A stretch of DNA of 64,000 nucleotides, from positions 120,080 to 184,079 of the forward strand of contig NZ_LXSQ01000012.1 of assembly GCF_001648475.1 (NCBI RefSeq), in the 5' to 3' direction. This DNA is from Eikenella halliae (GTDB taxonomy: Bacteria; Pseudomonadota; Gammaproteobacteria; Burkholderiales; Neisseriaceae). This document shows positions 1 through 7,162 of the stretch, in pieces (the stretch's first letter is position 1; every line of letters begins with the position of its first letter). The translations under genes were made by a program, and so were the position numbers. The notes beneath the pieces were generated by a model. It was not told the origin of the DNA, did not search any database, and saw only the letters and a program-made list of their open reading frames with translations.

Positions 1-531
1 GTCGGCCTGCCTTGGGAAGACGACACCCAAATGGGCGCCCAAGTGAACGCCGGTCAGCTTGAAACCATTTTGAAATACGTCAAAATCGGCGAGCAGGAAG
101 GCTGCCGCATCATCACCGGCGGTAAAAAAGTAGAAGGCGAATTGGGCAAAGGCGAATTTGTCGAGCCCACCCTGATTGCCGCCGACAGCAACCACAGCCG
201 CATCGCCCAAGAAGAAATCTTCGGCCCGGTGGCCACCGTGATTAAATTCAAAACCGAAGAAGAAGTTATCGCAATGGCCAACCACAGCGACTACGGCCTC
301 GGCGGCGGCGTGTGGACGCGCGACATCAACCGCGCCCTGCGCGTATCCCGCGCCCTGGAAACCGGCCGCGTGTGGGTGAACTGTTACAACCGCCTGCCCG
401 CCGGCGCCCCCTTCGGCGGCTACAAAACTTCCGGCATCGGCCGCGAAACCCACAAAATGATGCTCGCCGCCTACACCCAGGTGAAAAACATCTACATCTC
501 CACCCGCGAAGAGCGCGAAGGCATGTATTGA
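1..531 (+). CDS. Aldehyde dehydrogenase family protein, C-terminal part (cut by window edge)
   Basis: The frame is open from the first base, so the gene starts outside the window; 176 residues are visible. NAD(P)-dependent aldehyde dehydrogenases oxidise aldehydes to carboxylic acids in the cytoplasm. The visible part carries the family motif EEIFGPV, the GLGGGVWTRD segment, and the C-terminal PFGGYKTSGIGRE stretch with an oligomerisation tail. The catalytic Cys and the glutamate-containing motif lie upstream and cannot be checked. The length and the RVWVNCYNRLPAGAPFGG region fit class-3-like acetaldehyde or general aldehyde dehydrogenases; the substrate cannot be told. A strong hairpin terminator follows the stop codon. 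Confidence 0.9.
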   Translation, partial: VGLPWEDDTQMGAQVNAGQLETILKYVKIGEQEGCRIITGGKKVEGELGKGEFVEPTLIAADSNHSRIAQEEIFGPVATVIKFKTEEEVIAMANHSDYGLGGGVWTRDINRALRVSRALETGRVWVNCYNRLPAGAPFGGYKTSGIGRETHKMMLAAYTQVKNIYISTREEREGMY

Positions 532-552
532 TTTGCCGTGTGCCGAAACGCG

Positions 553-583
553 AAAGCTGCCGGAAATTCCGGCAGCTTTTTTG
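553..583 (+). terminator. Rho-independent terminator after aldehyde dehydrogenase
   Basis: A GC-rich stem (AAAGCTGCCGG paired with CCGGCAGCTTT) is followed directly by a run of six T, 22 bases after the stop codon. Confidence 0.85.
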
Positions 584-736
584 CGCCCGATAGGCGGCTT
601 TGCCTTGACCGTTTGGTTTTTCAGGTAGCCTTCTGATGGAACAGGCTACCTGAAACCTGCCAAGCAGCCTTTTTGACTTCCACCCATGCCCCCGCTATGC
701 TTTTCCCTTTTTCACCGCCTCTTTCAGGAGACCGCC

Positions 737-1399
737 ATGCCGGATACCAAACAAACCGTCCTTGAAGCCTTCCACCGCCGCTATGCCTGCAAGAAATACG
801 ACCCGGCCAAAAAGATCAGCCGTGAAGATTTCGAATTTATTTTGGAAACCGGCCGCCTGTCGCCCAGCTCCTTCGGGCTGGAGCCGTGGCGTTTTCTCGT
901 GATCCAAAACCCCGCGCTGCGTGCCGAGCTCAAACCGCTGGCTTGGGGCGCGGCAGATAAAATCATGGATTGCAGCCACTTTATCGTATTCCTCGCCCGC
1001 ACCCAAGCCGCAATGCAGCCGGACTACCGGCACAAAATGTGGAGCGGGGTGCACCATATTCCGCCGCACATCGTGGAAATGCGCGAAGGTTTCTTCCAGC
1101 AGTTTGCCGAACACAACTTCCGCATCACCGAAAGCCCGCGCACCTTCCACGATTGGGCCAGCAAACAAAGCTATATCGCCCTGGCCAATATGATGACCGC
1201 CGCCGCCTTTATCGGCATCGACTCCACCCCGATCGAAGGCTTCCGGCAGGAAGAAGTTAATGCCTTCTTGGCCGCAAAAGGCCTGTTCGACCCCGCCGAA
1301 TACCGCGTCAGCCTCATGGCCGCCTTCGGCTACCGCAACGAAGAGCCGCGCGCCAAAACCCGCCTGCCGATGGAAGAGATTGTGCAATGGGTGGAATAA
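737..1399 (+). CDS. Nitroreductase family NAD(P)H-dependent oxidoreductase
   Basis: A 220-residue protein of the FMN-dependent nitroreductase fold, about the usual family length. The N-terminus has the family start (FHRRYACKKYDP) and the GRLSPSSFGLEPWRF segment that contacts FMN; near the C-terminus is LMAAFGYRNEEPRAKTRL, the usual second FMN/phosphate-binding region. Such enzymes reduce quinones or nitro compounds; the real substrate is unknown. An upstream in-frame start at 686 exists, but the ATG at 737 has a Shine-Dalgarno CAGGAG six bases ahead and begins the conserved part. It stands alone, flanked on both sides by inverted uptake-sequence pairs. Confidence 0.88.
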   Translation: MPDTKQTVLEAFHRRYACKKYDPAKKISREDFEFILETGRLSPSSFGLEPWRFLVIQNPALRAELKPLAWGAADKIMDCSHFIVFLARTQAAMQPDYRHKMWSGVHHIPPHIVEMREGFFQQFAEHNFRITESPRTFHDWASKQSYIALANMMTAAAFIGIDSTPIEGFRQEEVNAFLAAKGLFDPAEYRVSLMAAFGYRNEEPRAKTRLPMEEIVQWVE

Positions 1400-1486
1400 A
1401 CCTTTGATTATCCAATTTCAGGTAGCCTCCGTCCCGCACAGAGGCTACCTGAAAACCCAGTTTCATCGCTATTAAACCAAGCCCCC

Positions 1487-2398
1487 ATGTATATCGGACG
1501 CTTCGCCCCCAGCCCCACTGGCCTTTTGCACATCGGCTCGCTGCTCACCGCCCTGGCTTCCTACGCCGATGCCCGGGCGCAGGGCGGGCGCTGGCTGGTG
1601 CGGATGGAAGACCTCGACCCGCCGCGCGAAATGCCCGGCGCCGCCGCCCATATCCTGCGCACCCTCGAAGCATTCGGCTTCGAATGGGACGGCGAAGTGG
1701 CCTACCAAAGCCGCCGCCACCCCCTCTACCGCGCCGCCCTGCAAAGCCTGCAGCAAAGCGGCCTCGCCTACCCCTGCTATTGCAGCCGCAAACAATGGCA
1801 CGCCCAAGCGCGGCAGGGCGCGGACGGCTTCGTTTATAACGGCGCCTGCGCACAGCTCGCCGCCCCGCCGCCCGAAGCCGCCGGCAGAGTGCCCGCCTGG
1901 CGCCTGCGCGTGCCCGATGAAACCATCGCCTTCACCGACGGCATCGTCGGCCGTTATGCGCAAAACATCGCCCGCGACATCGGCGACTTCGTCCTCCTGC
2001 GCGCCGACGGCCTGTGGGCCTATCAGCTCGCCGTGGTGGCCGACGACGCCGAACAAGGCATCACCCACATCGTGCGCGGGCAGGATTTGCTCGTGTCCAC
2101 CCCGCGCCAAATCTGGCTGCAACGCTGCCTCGGCCTGCCTACCCCGCACTACGCCCACCTGCCCCTGCTTACCAATGCCGAAGGGCAGAAATGGTCGAAA
2201 CAAACTCTCGCCCCCGCACTGGATTTGCAACGCAAAGAAACCCTGCTGCGCCAAGTGATGGGCTACCTGAAACTGCCGCCCGCGCCCGCAGTGGATAAGC
2301 CGCAAGAACTGCTGGATTGGGCAGTGCAACACTGGCAGCTGCAAACCGTGCCCACCCGGCCGATCGTGGCTGAGGCAGCAGCAAATAAGGCTACCTGA
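1487..2398 (+). CDS. gluQ: Glutamyl-Q tRNA(Asp) synthetase
   Basis: A 303-residue paralogue of the glutamyl-tRNA synthetase catalytic core that lacks the anticodon-binding domain. It attaches glutamate to queuosine in the wobble position of tRNA-Asp. Visible motifs: the N-terminal [15 protein letters not shown] (HIGH-like), [10 protein letters not shown], zinc-binding cysteines in PCYCSR and YNGAC, and the KWSKQ (KMSKS-like) loop. Length fits the family (about 300). The stop codon TGA is the TGA inside an Eikenella uptake sequence (gct acc tga), so the last residues KAT are encoded by it. The window also has queH, another queuosine gene. Confidence 0.95.
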   Translation: MYIGRFAPSPTGLLHIGSLLTALASYADARAQGGRWLVRMEDLDPPREMPGAAAHILRTLEAFGFEWDGEVAYQSRRHPLYRAALQSLQQSGLAYPCYCSRKQWHAQARQGADGFVYNGACAQLAAPPPEAAGRVPAWRLRVPDETIAFTDGIVGRYAQNIARDIGDFVLLRADGLWAYQLAVVADDAEQGITHIVRGQDLLVSTPRQIWLQRCLGLPTPHYAHLPLLTNAEGQKWSKQTLAPALDLQRKETLLRQVMGYLKLPPAPAVDKPQELLDWAVQHWQLQTVPTRPIVAEAAANKAT

Positions 2399-2414
2399 AA
2401 CTTTCAGGTAGCCT
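2388..2414. terminator. Inverted uptake-sequence pair overlapping gluQ stop
   Basis: AGGCTACCTGAAA is followed after one base by TTTCAGGTAGCCT, a near-perfect palindrome formed from two Eikenella uptake sequences. The left arm contains the gluQ stop codon. There is no long T-run, so terminator function is inferred only. Confidence 0.5.
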
Positions 2415-2420
2415 CTGCGT

Positions 2421-2511
2421 TATAGCGGATTAAGATAAGGATGCTGCTGCGTTGGCTCGCCTTGCTGTATTACTTATATACTATCTGCGCTGCTTTATCT
2501 TTATCATCCGC
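2421..2511. repeat. Degenerate Correia-like element
   Basis: Begins TATAGCGGATTAAG and holds GCGTTGGCTCGCCTTG and ATACTATCTGCG, which match the inner parts of the intact Correia-like copies elsewhere in the window. The right end is degraded (TTTATCATCCGC). It is a decayed relative of those elements; small open frames across it are not believed to be genes. Confidence 0.55.
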
Positions 2512-2514
2512 AAT

Positions 2515-2580
2515 CAAACCCCGGCGCATTTTAACTGCGTTGAAGCTTCGCTTTCAGGTAGCCTTTTGCATGGCGGCGGG
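2515..2580. repeat. About 65-bp dispersed repeat containing an uptake sequence, copy 1
   Basis: Nearly identical to 3728-3791: CAAACCC(C)GGCGCATTTTAACTGCGTTG, then (G/A)AGCTTCGCTTTCAGGTAGCCT, ending TTTTGCATGGCGGCGGG. The two differ by one indel and one substitution. A shorter related piece is found near 39557-39592. Confidence 0.75.
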
Positions 2581-2724
2581 GTACGGTGTTGGGCCAAGGC
2601 AGCCCGAAACCGCCAAACAAGTAATCAACGGTTTTTCAAAGACAGCCTTGCCCTCTGCTACTGGCAAATGCAGAAATCGGTGCAAAACCGTAAAAGTAAA
2701 AAACAATCTATAAGGAATGGATTT

Positions 2725-2829
2725 ATGAGTACAAAATTTCATATCGACAACGGTTGCATCGATATCTATCCGCCAACCAAGCTGGAGGAAGGCTTGAGAT
2801 TTGCTAAATTGGGGAAAAGGACTGAATGA
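2725..2829 (+). pseudogene. Short ORF, probably a gene start cut off by an IS30-type remnant
   Basis: A 34-codon frame preceded by a good ribosome site (AAGGAATGG) begins MSTKFHIDNGCIDIYPP and runs into sequence that, in another frame, encodes the IS30-type transposase remnant. It may be the 5' end of a gene interrupted long ago. No family was recognised, and it could equally be chance. Confidence 0.3.
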
Positions 2830-3016
2830 AAACACCAACGGACTCATCCGACAATATTTCCCCAAACAAACCGATTTCCGAAACATCGGTGATCGGGAGA
2901 TACGCAGGGTTCAAGATGAGTTGAACCGCCGGCCGGGAAAACCACTTGGCTGCGAAACGCCAAGTGTTTTATTATTGAATCTATTCCAACCGCTAGTATC
3001 CGAGTGTTGCACTTAA
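2801..3016 (+). pseudogene. IS30-family transposase, C-terminal remnant
   Basis: The frame encodes GLNENTNGLIRQYFPK and later IRRVQDELNRRPGKPLG, the hallmark C-terminal end of IS30-family (IS1655-like) transposases, including the last part of the DDE domain. The rest of the transposase (about 250 residues) is missing and no proper start codon exists, so this is a dead fragment. The bases right after it (about 3004-3030, GTGTTGCACTTAAAATCC) resemble the terminal inverted repeat of such elements. Confidence 0.8.
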
Positions 3017-3171
3017 AATCCGAATTCAAGGTTGTCTGAAAACGGAGCTTCCGAAGGAAGCGGAGTTTCTGCGAAGTTAAAGCACAGTTTCAACGAAGTG
3101 AAAAGCAGCCTGCAACGAAGCCAAAACGACAAACCGCATCGTAAACCACCTAACCCATAGGAGAACCCCCC

Positions 3172-3495
3172 ATGCAAAACGAAACTATCAACCTGAAACA
3201 GCACCTTGCCGCCATCAAAGAATACTGGCAGCCCGAAATCATCAACCGCCACGGGTTCCAATTCCGCCTGGTCAAACTTTTGGGCGATTACGGCTGGCAC
3301 ACGCACGGATACAGCGACAAAGTGCTGTTTGCCGTGGAAGGCGACATGGCGGTGGACTTCGCCGACGGCGGCAGCATGACGATACGCGAAGGCGAGATGG
3401 CGGTCGTACCGAAGTCGGTATCGCACCGCCCGCGTTCGGAAAACGGCTGCTCGGTGGTGCTGATTGAGCTACCCGACCCGTCCGAGCAAGCGTAG
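3172..3495 (+). CDS. Small cupin-domain protein
   Basis: A 107-residue single-domain cupin. The GDYGWHTHGYSDKVLFAVEG segment provides the metal-binding His residues of cupin motif 1 and VVPKSVSHRPR resembles motif 2. Such small cupins are often cytoplasmic metal-binding isomerase-like or sugar/ligand-binding proteins; the role is unknown. A clear ribosome site (AGGAGAAC) precedes the start. Just upstream lie a near-AGGTCGTCTGAA sequence (3029) and AAGCAGCCTGCA (3103), uptake dialects of other Neisseriaceae, so the gene may have come in by transformation together with the region right of the IS30 remnant. Confidence 0.8.
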   Translation: MQNETINLKQHLAAIKEYWQPEIINRHGFQFRLVKLLGDYGWHTHGYSDKVLFAVEGDMAVDFADGGSMTIREGEMAVVPKSVSHRPRSENGCSVVLIELPDPSEQA

Positions 3496-3921
3496 CCCGC
3501 GTGGTAGGGTGTGTGCGGAACGCACGCACGTGATTTCAGTTTTCAGGTAGCCCCTCGCAGGCTACCTGAAAAAACACAGCACCAACGCAGTAAAGTAGGT
3601 TGGGTTGATAAACCCAACATTTTTCAGGTAGCCCATCCCCCATCAGGCTACCTGAAAAGCCGTCAATCGGATTCTTAAGCCCGGCGGCCACCCAAAGGCT
3701 GCCTGAAAGCGCGGTTTCGGCAAGGTGCAAACCCGGCGCATTTTAACTGCGTTGGAGCTTCGCTTTCAGGTAGCCTTTTGCATGGCGGCGGGAAATGGAT
3801 AAAGCCCGCCGAAGCCCGCCGATACGCTGGTTTGCCGCCCTGCGCCGTCCGTTGCCCGGCCGCCCGGTGCGGAGTAAACTGCCGCCTTTTTCGCCTGCCG
3901 CGCTTCGGCTAAGGAAACACC
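3496..3921. other. Intergenic region with uptake sequences
   Basis: Between the cupin gene and the EamA transporter there are several Eikenella uptake sequences (two inverted pairs at about 3540-3570 and 3622-3656), a 65-bp repeat copy, and the presumed promoter of the transporter. No convincing gene. Confidence 0.6.
3728..3791. repeat. About 65-bp dispersed repeat containing an uptake sequence, copy 2
   Basis: Second copy of the repeat at 2515-2580, here upstream of the EamA transporter gene. Both end in TTTTGCATGGCGGCGGG. Confidence 0.75.
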
Positions 3922-4791
3922 GTGCTTTACCAAATCATCGCGCTCCTGCTTTGGAGCAGTGCCTTTATTGCGGCCAAATACGCCTACACCATGACCGATC
4001 CGCTCCTGATGCTGCTGTGCCGCCTGTTGCTGGCCGCTATCTTGGTGCTGCCCGCCGCGCTGCGTTTCGGGCGCGGCTTGGAAAAACGGCATTGGCGGCC
4101 GCTGCTGTGGCTGTCGTTTTGCAACTATGTGGTGGTGCTCGCGCTGCAGTTCGTGGGGCTGAAATACACTTCCGCCGCCAGCGCTTCCACCATCGTCGGG
4201 CTGGAGCCGCTGCTGATGGTGTTTATCGGCCACTTCTTTTTCCACGACCGTGCCCGTTGGTATCACTGGCTGTGCGGGCTGGCGGCCTTTGTCGGGGTGG
4301 CGCTCCTGATTGGCGGCGGCGGCGGGGAGGGTGGCGTCAGCCTGCTCGGCTGCCTGCTGGTGTTCGGCGGCGGCATCGTGTTTTGTGCCACCATGCGCCC
4401 CACACAGCGGATGGTGGCCCAAATCGGCGCACCCGCCTTCACGTCGCTTTCCATGGCTGTGGCGCCGCTGTTGTGCCTGCCGGTGAGCCTGGCTTTTGCC
4501 GACAGCCTGCACATCAATTGGAACCTGCCCGGCACGCTGGGGCTGCTTTATCTGGGCGTGTGCTGCAGCTGGCTTTCCTACACGCTGTGGAACAAGGGCA
4601 TGAGCAGCGTGCCGGCCAATTTCTCCGGCATGCTCACCGCCTCCGAGCCGGTGTTCGGCACGCTGCTGGCGGTGCTGGTGTTGGGCGAGCGCGTTTCCGC
4701 GCTGTCGTGGCTGGGCATTGCGCTGGTGATTGCCGCCACGGCGGTTGCGGTGGTGGCGCCGAAGCTGCTGGAGAAGCGGCAGGCGGCATAA
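3922..4791 (+). CDS. EamA/DMT-superfamily inner-membrane transporter
   Basis: A 289-residue very hydrophobic protein with about ten predicted membrane segments arranged as two EamA repeats, the normal size and layout of drug/metabolite exporters. The first repeat begins QIIALLLWSSAFIAAKYAY, and the second repeat holds the conserved SYTLWNKGMSSVPANFSG and EPVFGTLLAVLVLGE segments. Substrate unknown; members export amino acids, nucleosides or other metabolites. The start is GTG at 3922 behind AAGGA; no ATG gives a better N-terminus. An uptake-sequence hairpin terminator follows. Confidence 0.88.
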   Translation: MLYQIIALLLWSSAFIAAKYAYTMTDPLLMLLCRLLLAAILVLPAALRFGRGLEKRHWRPLLWLSFCNYVVVLALQFVGLKYTSAASASTIVGLEPLLMVFIGHFFFHDRARWYHWLCGLAAFVGVALLIGGGGGEGGVSLLGCLLVFGGGIVFCATMRPTQRMVAQIGAPAFTSLSMAVAPLLCLPVSLAFADSLHINWNLPGTLGLLYLGVCCSWLSYTLWNKGMSSVPANFSGMLTASEPVFGTLLAVLVLGERVSALSWLGIALVIAATAVAVVAPKLLEKRQAA

Positions 4792-4835
4792 GGCTGCGTG
4801 AAACGTCACGGAAGGGATGATGCCCGCCGCCAGGC

Positions 4836-4884
4836 AAAAGGCTACCTGAAAAACAGCCCCGGTCTGTTTTCAGGTAGCCTTTTT
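4836..4884 (+). terminator. Uptake-sequence hairpin terminator after EamA gene
   Basis: AAAAGGCTACCTGAAAA and TTTTCAGGTAGCCTTTTT form a long stem ending in five T. Confidence 0.75.
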
Positions 4885-4933
4885 CCATTACAATACCGCC
4901 AAACCGCTTTAAATCCTCCCTAACGCCGTCCTC

Positions 4934-5806
4934 ATGCGCACCCTCGTTTTCTTCCTCTTCCGAACCCTGGCCGCACTGCCGCTTTCCGTGCTGCACTTCA
5001 TCGCCCACTGCGCAGGCGGCCTGCTTTATTGTTTCGCCCGCGCCGACCGCGAACGCATCCGCAACCACCTGCACACCGCCGGGCTGCCCAACGATGCCGC
5101 CCACGTCCGCGCCGTGTTCCGCGAAACCGCCAAAGGCGCGCTCGAGCTGCCGCTGGCCTTTTTCCGCAGCCCCGAGCAGGTGGCCGCACTATTCGTGGAA
5201 ACCCACGGCTGGGAACACATTCAGGCCGCCCTCGATGCCGGCGAAGGCCTGCTGCTCATCACCCCCCACATCGGCAACTACGACCTCGCCGGCCGCTACA
5301 TCAGCCACCGCCTGCCTTTCCCGCTCACCGCCATGTATAAGCCGCCGAAAATCAAAATATTAGACGACATCATGCAGGCCGGCCGCGTGCGCGACAAAGG
5401 CCGCACCGCCCCCACCAACCTGCACGGCGTGAAGCAAATCATCCAAGCCCTGCGCCAGGGCGAAGCCACCATCGTTTTGCCCGACCACGTGCCCGACGAA
5501 CACGGCGACGGCGTATGGGCGCCCTTCTTCGGCCGCCCCGCCTACACCATGACCCTGGCCGGCCGCCTCGCGCAAGTAAAAAACGTGCGCCCCCTGTTTT
5601 TCGCCGGCATCAGGCTACCTGAAAACCGCGGCTTCGCCCTACACGTTGAGCCTGTGGAAGACAGCTTCAACGGCGACAAAGCCCACGACGCCGAAATCAT
5701 CAACCGCAACGTGGAAAACTGGGTGCGCCGCTTCCCCGAGCAATACCTGTTTGCCTACAACCGCTACAAACATCCCGCCGGTGCGCCGCTGCCGCCGCAG
5801 GAATAA
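4934..5806 (+). CDS. lpxL: Lipid A biosynthesis acyltransferase (HtrB/LpxL family)
   Basis: A 290-residue inner-membrane acyltransferase that transfers an acyl chain from acyl-ACP to a lipid A precursor, completing acyloxyacyl groups. An N-terminal membrane anchor (about residues 1-35) is followed by the catalytic H-x4-D motif HIGNYD, then VLPDHVPDEHGDGVWAPFFGRPA, which is characteristic of LpxL/LpxM. The length is typical (about 290-310). Which acyl position it serves is not visible. An uptake sequence lies inside the gene, read as RLPEN. The gene sits alone, between an EamA exporter and darP. Confidence 0.87.
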   Translation: MRTLVFFLFRTLAALPLSVLHFIAHCAGGLLYCFARADRERIRNHLHTAGLPNDAAHVRAVFRETAKGALELPLAFFRSPEQVAALFVETHGWEHIQAALDAGEGLLLITPHIGNYDLAGRYISHRLPFPLTAMYKPPKIKILDDIMQAGRVRDKGRTAPTNLHGVKQIIQALRQGEATIVLPDHVPDEHGDGVWAPFFGRPAYTMTLAGRLAQVKNVRPLFFAGIRLPENRGFALHVEPVEDSFNGDKAHDAEIINRNVENWVRRFPEQYLFAYNRYKHPAGAPLPPQE

Positions 5807-5964
5807 GCAGTGGTGGCGGGCAAAAGGCTACCTGAAAGCCGCCGCAGGCAAGCACGGCATAAAATATTCCGTCTTCCTGCCGAGCCGGTTTACCGTGCCG
5901 CCCGAGGCGGGGCAATCATTGTTTCAGCTATAAAATACCGCCAACTTGATTTAGGAAAACCGCT

Positions 5965-6522
5965 ATGCAACAGCAGCCAGACGACCAGCAGGAATGGGTA
6001 AGCAAAACCCGCCGCAAAAAAGAAATGCACGATTTGCAGGATTTGGGCATGCAGCTTGCCCGCCTTTCCGGCGACACCTTGAAGAAAATCGAATTGCCCG
6101 AGGAATTGCGCGAAGCCATTGCCATGTATAAGAAAATCAACAGCAACGGCGCGCTCAAGCGGCAAACGCAATACATCGGCCGCCTGATGCGCGATCTTGA
6201 TCCGGAGCCGATCCGCGAGTTTCTCGACAAACTGCAGGGCAGCCACGCTGCCTACAACGCCTTCTTGCAGCGTGTGGAGCAGATGCGCGAAACCCTGTTG
6301 GAAAACGACGATGCGCTCACCGCCTTCCTGCGCGATTACCCTGCTGCCGAAGCCGGCCAGTTGCGCACCCTGATTCGCAACACGCGCAAGGAACGCGAGC
6401 AGACCAAGCCGCCCAAACACTTTCGTGCGCTCTACCGCTACCTGAAAGAAGCGATGGAGGCAGACAACCCCGCTGCAGATATGCCGGAGGAGGAAGACGG
6501 GCAGGGCGGAGAGCAGGAATAA
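5965..6522 (+). CDS. darP: Ribosome-associated protein DarP (YjgA)
   Basis: A 185-residue acidic, helical cytoplasmic protein that assists late assembly of the 50S ribosomal subunit in E. coli. Recognised from the family signature: WVSKTRRKKEMHDLQDLG at the N-terminus, KKIELPEELREAI, then RQTQYIGRLMRD and RTLIRNTRKEREQ near the C-terminus. Length is normal (about 180). The start at 5965 has an AGGAAA ribosome site; a TATAAA box lies just upstream. The C-terminal acidic tail is longer than in E. coli. An uptake-sequence hairpin ends the unit. Confidence 0.93.
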   Translation: MQQQPDDQQEWVSKTRRKKEMHDLQDLGMQLARLSGDTLKKIELPEELREAIAMYKKINSNGALKRQTQYIGRLMRDLDPEPIREFLDKLQGSHAAYNAFLQRVEQMRETLLENDDALTAFLRDYPAAEAGQLRTLIRNTRKEREQTKPPKHFRALYRYLKEAMEADNPAADMPEEEDGQGGEQE

Positions 6523-6548
6523 GCGGTTTAGCCCTGGCCAGCAAGAAC

Positions 6549-6592
6549 AGGCTACCTGAAAAACGGTTTTCCAGTTTTCAGGTAGCCTTTAT
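6549..6592 (+). terminator. Uptake-sequence hairpin terminator after darP
   Basis: AGGCTACCTGAAAAC and GTTTTCAGGTAGCCTTTATTTT form a 15-bp stem with a T-rich tail. It could also serve the converging Imm33-like gene. Confidence 0.7.
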
Positions 6593-6663
6593 TTTGTTTG
6601 CCGGTGGTGTCGGGGCGAGGTGATAGCGGATGAAAATCAAAATGGGGCAGGGCAACGCCGTAT

Positions 6664-7017
6664 TTAATCCGCGATAAAACACCAAACGTCTTCATAGCCA
6701 TCATGGTCGATGATAAATCCGAACCCTTCCGATAAGGCCAAATAAGGCAGCACTTCGGGCAACATTTCGGCCAAATGGGAAACGTGAACCGGGCTGAAAA
6801 AGTCGTCGTCATCAAGATATTCGCCGCAGTAGATAAACCAAGTGATTTCGTTGGGATCATGGCTGAGTTTCACTTCCCGGCGCCCGGCTATCGGCTGCAG
6901 GCCGATGGAATCCAACGCGATAGCAACCGTATCGTCTGGCCGGAGCGGTGCAAACGCTGAGCCGTATTGCGTGCAAATTTTTTGCTGGGCTGCGGCCAGC
7001 TGGGCTTGATTGGGCAT
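6664..7017 (-). CDS. Imm33-like (DUF2185) protein
   Basis: A 117-residue acidic protein. The pattern PNEITWFIYCGEYLDDDDFF, then PVHVSHLAEMLPEVLPYL, then GYEDVWCF at the end is typical of the Imm33/DUF2185 domain, a predicted immunity fold of polymorphic toxin systems. No toxin gene sits next to it, so it is either an orphan immunity protein or has a housekeeping role. A longer frame (to 7074) exists; the inner ATG at 7017 was chosen because it has an AAGGATG site and starts the conserved QAQLAAAQQKI segment. It is divergent from ampG, and their promoters share about 145 bases. Confidence 0.7.
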   Translation of the reverse strand: MPNQAQLAAAQQKICTQYGSAFAPLRPDDTVAIALDSIGLQPIAGRREVKLSHDPNEITWFIYCGEYLDDDDFFSPVHVSHLAEMLPEVLPYLALSEGFGFIIDHDGYEDVWCFIAD

Positions 7018-7162
7018 CGCGATTTCATCCTTTTGATTTCGCTGTTTGGGATATGCTGAACAGGGGGAGGGCATCCATCCCGATTGTGGCTTAACCTTGC
7101 CGTTTCGGCAAACGCGCTATAATGCCGCGTTTTCCAGTTTTACCCCGCAGCGGAGCAGCACC

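Noticed and set aside
1472..2344. Long open frame on the minus strand over gluQ
   Set aside because: It is a shadow of gluQ: high G+C and third-position bias leave opposite frames open, and the translation ([12 protein letters not shown] and similar) has no recognisable family.
2441..2713. Two open frames covering the degenerate Correia-like element
   Set aside because: They run through the repeat and uptake sequence and have no conserved sequence.
3766..4809. Long minus-strand frame opposite the EamA transporter
   Set aside because: A low-complexity Gln/His/Arg-rich translation typical of a shadow of a hydrophobic gene; no start site.
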